Shown here piece by piece: positions 15,384-20,070 of a stretch of DNA of 20,070 bases. The DNA is from Clostridiales bacterium (GTDB lineage Bacteria > Bacillota > Clostridia > Christensenellales > Aristaeellaceae). The stretch is from contig DXVG01000006.1 in assembly GCA_019409045.1 (NCBI GenBank), forward strand, positions 1-20,070, in the 5' to 3' direction. The notes beneath the pieces were generated by a model that ran no database searches, had not been told where the DNA came from, and saw only the letters and a program-made list of their open reading frames with translations. Both the position numbers and the translations under genes were made by a program. The stretch's first letter is position 1, and each line of letters starts with the position of its first letter.

Positions 15384-15425
15384 CAAAATCACTTCCGAAG
15401 GAAGACAAGCGGAAGTGATTTTTGC
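15384..15425. terminator. Second terminator hairpin in the convergent region
   Basis: CAAAATCACTTCCG (15384-15397) pairs with CGGAAGTGATTTT (15410-15422), with a 12-base loop. The plus strand ends in a TTTTT run and the minus strand in TTTT. It can serve both the GH38 operon (as back-up) and the minus-strand channel gene ending at 15615. Confidence 0.75.
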
Positions 15426-15442
15426 TTCCTGCGTCAGCTTCA

Positions 15443-15594
15443 CCTGCAAACTGCGGTCACTTACGTCCGTGTAAGCTCCCTTGTTTGCAGGCTCGCTTCC
15501 TTGGCTTGCGGGCTTTCTCAACACTCTGGCAGTCTGTTGACTCTGTCAACATACTGAGGGCCCGCGCCCCGCATTGCGTGCGGGAAGCGGGCCC
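15443..15594. repeat. Hairpin-rich convergent intergenic element
   Basis: There are three further inverted repeats: CCTGCAAAC/GTTTGCAGG (15443-15451 with 15483-15491, enclosing CTTAC/GTAAG); CAGTCTGTTGAC with GTCAACATACTG (15530-15541 with 15545-15556, 11 of 12 pairs); and GGGCCCGC/GCGGGCCC (15558-15565 with 15587-15594, enclosing CCCGCA/TGCGGG). None has a T-run. No gene is visible from 15284 to 15614. The density of structure suggests a dispersed intergenic repeat or 3'-end stabilisers of the channel mRNA. Confidence 0.5.
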
Positions 15595-15614
15595 TGCCGG
15601 GGACCAGGGGCGGA

Positions 15615-18365
15615 CTAGTGCTCCTCTTCGTCCTCGTTCATGATGTTCTCGGAGAGCTCGCGCTGCGCCTCGGCGAACTTGCGCGCCTTCTCCTTCTCCC
15701 ATTCCGTGACCTTCTGGGGCACGGAGGGCTGGTTGACCACGATCTGCGGGAAGGGGATGTTGATGTCGTACTTGTCGCAGATGAGCTTCATCTCGCGGTT
15801 GAGGTCGCGCTCCATCTGGGCGCGGTTGCCCTCGGTGCACAGCACTACCACGCGGAGTATGACGCTGTTGTCGGCAAGCGCCACAACGCCCTTGTAGAAC
15901 GGGCCGTCGATGATGTTGGGCAGGTGCGCGCGTATGTTCGGGAACTCCTTTTCGAGTATGTTCTCCACGCGTTCGAGGGACTCGCTGTACTCGATGCCGA
16001 TGTCCACGCTGCTGTAGGAGTAGTCGCGCGTCTTGTTGATGACGCCGCTGACGTTGCTGTTGCTGATGACCTTGATGTTCTGGTTGCCGTCCTGTATCTT
16101 GGTGGTGCGCACGCCGATCTCCACCACGGTGCCGGTCCAGTCGCCGATGGTGACGATGTCGCCCACCTGGAACTCGCCCTCGAAGATGATGAACAGGCCC
16201 GCGAGTATGTCGGATACCAGCGTCTGCGCGCCGAGGCCGACGATCAGGGTCAGTATACCGGCCGAGGCCAGCAGCGTGGCCGTGTCGATGCCCAGCAGCG
16301 CCAGGCAGTAGTAGAGCATCACGATCACGGAGATGTACTTGACAAGGCTCTTGAGCAGGCGGCACACGGTCTCGCCCTTCGCGCCGAAGGTGCGCGCCAT
16401 GGCGGTGAGCGCCTTCTGCACGATCATGGCGATCACGCTGGCCACGCAGATGATCATGATGCTGGCGGTCACGGCGAATATGTTCAGGCCGTGCGCCCAC
16501 TGGCCGTTGAGCACAAAGAGGAACACGGAGTTGCTGTCGAAGATCTCATCCTTCATAAGCACCGCCAGGCAGATCAGCACGGCGAACACGCCAAGCAGCA
16601 CGCGCACCACGCTGAACAGCTTCTGCTCCGGCGTCTTTTCCCTCCACGCGATGAAGGAATTGCGCCAGCGGCTGGACACGGCCTCCGTCTTTTTCACCGA
16701 GCCGTCGGGCATCACCACGTCCACCATCGCCGCGCCGTACTTCTTCCCGTCCTTCTTGGCCTTGGGCTCCTTCTCGGGCACGTCGCGGTGCAGGCACAGC
16801 ATCAGTATGACGATCAAAAGCGCGATCAGGCTCGCGCCGCCGGCCACCAGCGTGACGGGCAGGCGCGCGCTGCTCATGGCGACGTCCGGCGTGGCGGCGA
16901 AGATGATGTACGCTTCCGTCTCCAGCGTCGAGGCGAAGTACTTCTGGTTGGCGAATGTGATGTAGCCGGTGTAGCCGTCCACGAGCTGCTCTTCCGTCAG
17001 GCCGTAATCCGCGGCGGCGCGGCCGATGTAGCGCTGGTTGGGGTGGTAGGCGAGCACGCCGTCCGCCTTGTTCACGGCGAAGATCACGCCGCCGTTGCCC
17101 ATGCGGATGCCGGAGAGTATGTTGCTGATCTCCAGGTTGTTCTCGGTGGCCTCAAGGCGCGAGGGGATCACCGAGATCTGCACAAAGCCGTCGGGATTGC
17201 CCTCCTCGTCGCGCAGCGTCACGCCGATGTACTGGTGGAAATCGCCGGAGACGTCGTCGGGCTGCGCCTCCTGCACCAGACTGTCCACGCCCAGCAGCAG
17301 CTTGTTGAACTCGTAGGACTGATCCTCCGGGTCGTCGCTGACGGTAAAGCGCGTGTAGGGCGAGTTGGTGGCGGTCTGCACACCGGACTGGTCGAACACG
17401 TTCACCGATTCGAGCGAGAGGATATCGCTCAGATCGGCCAGGCTGTCGCGGTTGGCAAGCTCGGGGGAAGATGCGATGATGAAGGCGGCGATGCGCGCCT
17501 TGTTCAGATACAGCGCGTCGTACTCCGCGGCCAGCTCCTCGCGCTCGGCCTCGTAAAGATCGATGTGCTGCTCCACCTCCATCAGCCGCTGCGTGTTGCC
17601 CATGGACTGGCGGGAGAGCGAATAGATGGCCTGCATGTAGAAGGAAACGATCAGTATGGCGACGAGGCCGATGAGCGACACCGCGCCGATCTTGCGCGCC
17701 ACGGTGGTGCTGAAGCGCAGCTTGCGCCCCAGGTGCTTCTTCTCCTCGGTGATGGACTTGTCGCCGATGATGAAGAAGGCGTAGGTGATCACCAGCGTCA
17801 GCGCCGCGAACACGGCAAAGAGTATGATCGTCACCGTGGTGGTGCACGAGGCGTAGATCTCCTCCGATTCGATGGCGCAGAGTATGTAGGTATCGTCGAT
17901 GCGGGTCACGCCGCTGTAAAGCCGCTGCCCGTTGATCGTCAGCCAGCCGAAGCTGTCCTCCTCAAGGCTTGCGACAGAGACGCCCGCGCTGATGGCGTCC
18001 TGCCCGATCAGCGTCTCGTCCGGGTGATAGAGGAACGTGTAGTCCTTGGCGGAGATCGCAAAGCTGAAGCCGTTCAGGCCCACGGTGACGTTGTCCAGCG
18101 CGCTTGCAAGCGTTGCGGAGGACTCCAGGCGGGCGTAGAGCGTTTCGGCGTTCTTTTCCACCACCGCCATCGTCGCCTCGTCGATGCGCGCGCCGTAGTA
18201 GCGGTAGCAGACGTCGCCGTGCTGCACTTCGAACGCCTCGGACATTTCGCCGTCGTCAAACACGGTGCGCAGCTGATTGTAGCGGCTGCGGGTGAAATCC
18301 GCCGGGGAGGAGCCCGCCTGCGTCAGTATGCGGCCCTCCGCGTCGAGTATGAGCACATTGTCCAC
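15615..18365 (-). CDS. MscS-family channel with Cache sensor domains (main open part)
   Basis: This is the downstream 916-residue open part of a 1022-codon frame that starts at 18683 and is broken by TAG at 18387-18389. From its start: remainder of a first extracytoplasmic Cache module (membrane-proximal motif YHPDETLIG near 113-121), a helix near 174-200, a cytoplasmic link, a helix near 226-248, a second Cache module (about 250-500, motif YHPNQRYIG near 440-448), a helix near 503-525 and a charged cytoplasmic loop. The MscS core follows: helices near 586-604, 628-650 and 672-694, pore helix GLGAQTLVSDILAGLFIIFEGEF (711-733), then beta and alpha/beta domains to about 880. GTG 18365 is only where the open frame resumes; I see no ribosome site, and starting there would cut the first sensor. 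The gene follows a binding-protein gene by 10 bp when read from 18683. Confidence 0.85.
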   Translation of the reverse strand: MDNVLILDAEGRILTQAGSSPADFTRSRYNQLRTVFDDGEMSEAFEVQHGDVCYRYYGARIDEATMAVVEKNAETLYARLESSATLASALDNVTVGLNGFSFAISAKDYTFLYHPDETLIGQDAISAGVSVASLEEDSFGWLTINGQRLYSGVTRIDDTYILCAIESEEIYASCTTTVTIILFAVFAALTLVITYAFFIIGDKSITEEKKHLGRKLRFSTTVARKIGAVSLIGLVAILIVSFYMQAIYSLSRQSMGNTQRLMEVEQHIDLYEAEREELAAEYDALYLNKARIAAFIIASSPELANRDSLADLSDILSLESVNVFDQSGVQTATNSPYTRFTVSDDPEDQSYEFNKLLLGVDSLVQEAQPDDVSGDFHQYIGVTLRDEEGNPDGFVQISVIPSRLEATENNLEISNILSGIRMGNGGVIFAVNKADGVLAYHPNQRYIGRAAADYGLTEEQLVDGYTGYITFANQKYFASTLETEAYIIFAATPDVAMSSARLPVTLVAGGASLIALLIVILMLCLHRDVPEKEPKAKKDGKKYGAAMVDVVMPDGSVKKTEAVSSRWRNSFIAWREKTPEQKLFSVVRVLLGVFAVLICLAVLMKDEIFDSNSVFLFVLNGQWAHGLNIFAVTASIMIICVASVIAMIVQKALTAMARTFGAKGETVCRLLKSLVKYISVIVMLYYCLALLGIDTATLLASAGILTLIVGLGAQTLVSDILAGLFIIFEGEFQVGDIVTIGDWTGTVVEIGVRTTKIQDGNQNIKVISNSNVSGVINKTRDYSYSSVDIGIEYSESLERVENILEKEFPNIRAHLPNIIDGPFYKGVVALADNSVILRVVVLCTEGNRAQMERDLNREMKLICDKYDINIPFPQIVVNQPSVPQKVTEWEKEKARKFAEAQRELSENIMNEDEEEH

Positions 18366-18386
18366 TTCCAGCAGGTCGCGGGCGGC

Positions 18387-18683
18387 CTACATGTTGGCGC
18401 GCGTGTAGCCGGTCAGCACGCCGTTCTGATACATGAAGGCCAGGCTTCCCACCTTGCCGCGGTTCTCCTCGTCAAACGCGGAAGTGATCTCCTCGCCGGA
18501 GGCGTCCGCCGCCTGCAAAAGCCCCTCCATCTCGCCGAGCTTTTCGGCGATGCTCTCCCGCTGGTCGCCCAGCGAGAGCTCGACCTGTATATTCGTAAGA
18601 AGCACGCCGAGCAGCGCCAGAATCACGAGCTCGACGACGATCATGATCGCTGCCTTTCTCTTCAACCGATTGCTCACAGCCAT
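18387..18683 (-). CDS. N-terminal part of the Cache-MscS channel, ending at an in-frame TAG
   Basis: These 98 codons contain a basic start (NRLKRKAA), one membrane helix (IMIVVELVILALLGVLL, about 13-29) and the helical beginning of an extracytoplasmic sensor. They end at TAG (18389-18387). Reading straight on in the same frame gives AARDLLEV, then the main channel ORF, with no shift, so this is one gene split by a single nonsense codon. CAG (Gln) to TAG would be one transition. The ribosome site GGGAGG is 2 bases from ATG 18683 and 8 bases from GTG 18677; the GTG is the better-spaced start. If TAG is obeyed, the product is a short membrane-anchored fragment without a channel. It is co-transcribed with the binding protein gene ending at 18694. 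Confidence 0.75.
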   Translation of the reverse strand: MAVSNRLKRKAAIMIVVELVILALLGVLLTNIQVELSLGDQRESIAEKLGEMEGLLQAADASGEEITSAFDEENRGKVGSLAFMYQNGVLTGYTRANM

Positions 18684-18693
18684 TTCCTCCCAG

Positions 18694-19494
18694 CTAGTTC
18701 CACTTGCCGATGAGTTCGTCGATGGTGCCGTCGTCGAGCATCGCCTGCACGGCCTCGGCCACCGGCGCGCTCAGCTCGGAATCCTTCACGGTGGCCACGC
18801 CGTACTCCTGTGTGGCGACGGATACGTTCAGGAAGGTGCGCTGGTCGTTCATGTAGGTCTGCGCGATGCAGGCGTCCATGCAGGCGGCGTCGATCTCGCC
18901 CGTCTCCAGAAGGCCGTCCAGATCGGCGTAACGCTCCACCTTGGTGACGTAGGCGCCCTCATACTGCGTATAGGTGTCGGTGTTCTCGACCACCACATCG
19001 GTGATGATGCCCTCGTCGTAGAGCTTCTGCGCCAGCAGCGGCCCGGCGTTGGTGCCGTTGACGATGCCTATGTTCTTCTCCTGCAGGTCCTGGATGCTGT
19101 CAAAGAGCGTGGATTTCTCCACCATGATGATCGTCTCGTCCGTGTAATAGGGCGCGGAGAAGTCGAAGTTCTCCTCCCGGCTGTCCGCGATGGAGTAGGT
19201 GGCGACGATGAGGTCCACCTCGCCGTTTAAGAGCATGTCCTTGCGCGTATCCGGCATGACGGTGACGTACTCAACATTCTCGTAACCCAGCCGCTGCGCA
19301 AGCTCCGCCGCCAGGTCGATCTCCAGACCGTAGTACTTTCCCGTGGTTTCGTTGTAGAAACCGAAGTTGATGATGTCGTCGCGCACGCCGACGCGAAGCG
19401 TCTGCGCGGTCTCGGCCACGCCCATCGCGCACAGCAGCGCCAGCGCCAGCAGCATGCACGCGGCCGCCTTACCCTTCCTTGACAGTGCTCTCAT
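18694..19494 (-). CDS. Secreted amino-acid-type substrate-binding protein (SBP_bac_3 family)
   Basis: A 266-residue family-3 solute-binding protein. The signal peptide has a basic N-region (MRALSRKGK), a hydrophobic core and likely cleavage after GVA. There is a cysteine in the core (C22) but no proper lipobox. The mature domain shows the family pattern: LRVGVRDDIINFGFYN, KYYGLEIDLAAELAQRLG, DLIVATYSIADSREENFDFSAPYY (R106 is the conserved amino-acid carboxylate contact) and D207 in the second lobe. ATG 19494 was chosen because AGGAAGG lies 10 bases upstream; the frame's ATG at 19539 has none. No ABC permease or ATPase follows; instead the Cache-MscS channel gene begins 10 bp downstream. The ligand is probably an amino acid or similar small polar molecule. 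Confidence 0.92.
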   Translation of the reverse strand: MRALSRKGKAAACMLLALALLCAMGVAETAQTLRVGVRDDIINFGFYNETTGKYYGLEIDLAAELAQRLGYENVEYVTVMPDTRKDMLLNGEVDLIVATYSIADSREENFDFSAPYYTDETIIMVEKSTLFDSIQDLQEKNIGIVNGTNAGPLLAQKLYDEGIITDVVVENTDTYTQYEGAYVTKVERYADLDGLLETGEIDAACMDACIAQTYMNDQRTFLNVSVATQEYGVATVKDSELSAPVAEAVQAMLDDGTIDELIGKWN

Positions 19495-19563
19495 CGCTCT
19501 GATTCCTTCCTGACGCAAAAACGCCGCGCAAAACAGCATTTTTGGTCACATTCTCCAACCATC

Positions 19564-19592
19564 GATATAACATCAATTTCTTCATGCTTCAA
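19564..19592 (-). promoter_or_regulatory. Probable promoter of the binding-protein/channel operon
   Basis: On the minus strand: -35 TTGAAG (19592-19587), 17-base spacer, -10 TATATC (19569-19564), four of six matches in each box. The leader to ATG 19494 is about 60 bases. The surrounding stretch is clearly AT-richer than the genes. Confidence 0.45.
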
Positions 19593-19606
19593 GAAAGGCT
19601 ATGGCA

Positions 19607-19620
19607 ATATCACATATCAC
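19607..19620. repeat. Tandem heptamer ATATCAC x2 upstream of the promoter
   Basis: ATATCAC occurs twice with no gap (19607-19613 and 19614-19620), ending 14 bp upstream of the -35 box. The position suits an activator site, but two copies of seven bases in an AT-rich stretch may be chance. Confidence 0.35.
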
Positions 19621-19641
19621 ATTAATTTTCAGGATTTCGAC

Positions 19642-19673
19642 AAAAAACGGCCCCGATTTGCGAATCGGAACCG
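19642..19673 (-). terminator. Intrinsic terminator of the ComF-type gene
   Basis: On the minus strand, CGGTTCCGATT (19673-19663) pairs with AATCGGGGCCG (19658-19648) using two G-U pairs, with loop CGCA, and is followed directly by TTTTTT (19647-19642). It starts 20 bases after the stop at 19693. Confidence 0.8.
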
Positions 19674-19692
19674 AAACAGAGGCGGGCGCGGT

Positions 19693-20070
19693 TCAGCGCG
19701 AGCCCGCCCGCGCGTAGACCAGCGCGTACACGGCCCGCGCACCCGCGCGGTCGAGCGCCACGGCGCAGGCGTGCAGCGTGGCGCCGGTGGTGTACACGTC
19801 GTCCACGAGCAGTATCACGCGGTCGCGCACGTCCGCCCGGACGGCCACGGAGCCCTCCAGATTGACGACGCGCGCCTCGCGCGAGAGCCGCGCCTGCTGC
19901 GGCGTGTTGCGCGTCTTGCGCAGCGCGCGCTCGTGCGGCCAGCCCATGCGGCGCGCAAGGGGGAGCGAAAGCGCCTCGGCCTGGTTGTAGCCGCGCCTGC
20001 GCTCGCGGCGCGGATGCATCGGCGCGGGGACCACCAGCGGCGCTTCGGGCAGATGCAGCGACGTGCATGC
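19693..20070 (-). CDS. comF: ComF-family phosphoribosyltransferase, 3' part (5' end outside window)
   Basis: The visible 125 residues are the C-terminal half of a ComF-type protein. The frame is open to the window edge, so the start lies beyond 20070. The order of motifs is LPEAPLVVPAPMHPRRERRRGYNQAEALS (the HPRRxxxRGxNQAE block of the family), then RNTPQQARLSREAR (the T-x-x-Q-x-x-L-x-x-x-x-R block), then VILLVDDVYTTGATLHAC, the PRPP-binding loop of type I phosphoribosyltransferases. Related proteins contribute to DNA uptake during natural competence, though the reaction is not settled. An intrinsic terminator follows, so it is transcribed separately from the binding-protein gene downstream. 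The usual N-terminal zinc-finger-like region of ComF is not visible because of the window edge. Confidence 0.88.
   Translation of the reverse strand, partial: ACTSLHLPEAPLVVPAPMHPRRERRRGYNQAEALSLPLARRMGWPHERALRKTRNTPQQARLSREARVVNLEGSVAVRADVRDRVILLVDDVYTTGATLHACAVALDRAGARAVYALVYARAGSR

Noticed and set aside
18387..18389. Genome-wide TAG reassignment as the explanation for the interrupted channel frame
   Set aside because: At least six other frames in the window end in TAG at sensible positions, several followed by terminators or new genes.
15618..18713. 1031-residue plus-strand open frame covering the whole channel gene
   Set aside because: It is the complement of the MscS/Cache gene, with low-complexity His/Val/Arg/Asp-rich sequence and no RBS or domain. 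Long antisense frames are expected in GC-rich coding DNA.
1..20070. CRISPR array, tRNA, rRNA, transposase, integrase or phage genes
   Set aside because: I looked for regularly spaced repeats, cloverleaf-like sequence and mobile-element protein motifs and saw none.

Overview
The window looks like a GC-rich Bacillota chromosome of the class Clostridia, probably a gut or anaerobic lineage. The clues are a YesM/YesN-type two-component pair, CUT1 sugar ABC transporters without their own ATPase gene, a consensus AGGAGG ribosome site at several genes, GTG starts, and sigma-A-like promoters. Two of the three solute-binding proteins have ordinary signal peptides instead of lipoboxes. Some high-GC Clostridia such as Christensenellales show this, but I would not go below class with confidence.

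Layout. (1) 1-2050 is a lower-GC patch of small minus-strand ORFs (70-90 aa, unrecognised). Two related promoter copies lie in it, and one small membrane-protein ORF carries TAG as its second codon. (2) 2051-6477, minus strand: a compact operon of sensor kinase (YesM-like), AraC-type response regulator (YesN-like) and a URO-D-superfamily protein, with start/stop overlaps and a terminator. (3) 6478-6655: a divergent regulatory region with a perfect 14-bp palindrome beside the kinase promoter. (4) 6656-15283, plus strand: an operon of lipoprotein sugar-binding protein, second URO-D-like protein, second (secreted) sugar-binding protein, two CUT1 permeases and a cytosolic GH38 alpha-mannosidase. 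It ends in strong terminators. (5) 15284-15614: a hairpin-rich convergent intergenic region. (6) 15615-19592, minus strand: a secreted amino-acid-type binding protein followed 10 bp later by a very large MscS-family channel with two tandem double-Cache sensor modules. The channel frame is broken by a single in-frame TAG. (7) 19642-20070: the 3' part of a ComF-type phosphoribosyltransferase gene and its terminator.

How it fits together. The kinase/regulator pair probably senses a carbohydrate or envelope cue and controls the divergent operon. That operon imports an alpha-mannoside (host N-glycan or yeast-mannan fragments are candidates) and hydrolyses it in the cytosol. Two URO-D-fold proteins without tetrapyrrole genes sit on either side of the control region, and their role is unknown. 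The most novel-looking unit is the binding protein plus Cache-MscS pair, which has no ABC permease or ATPase. It may be a ligand-responsive osmotic or efflux channel system.
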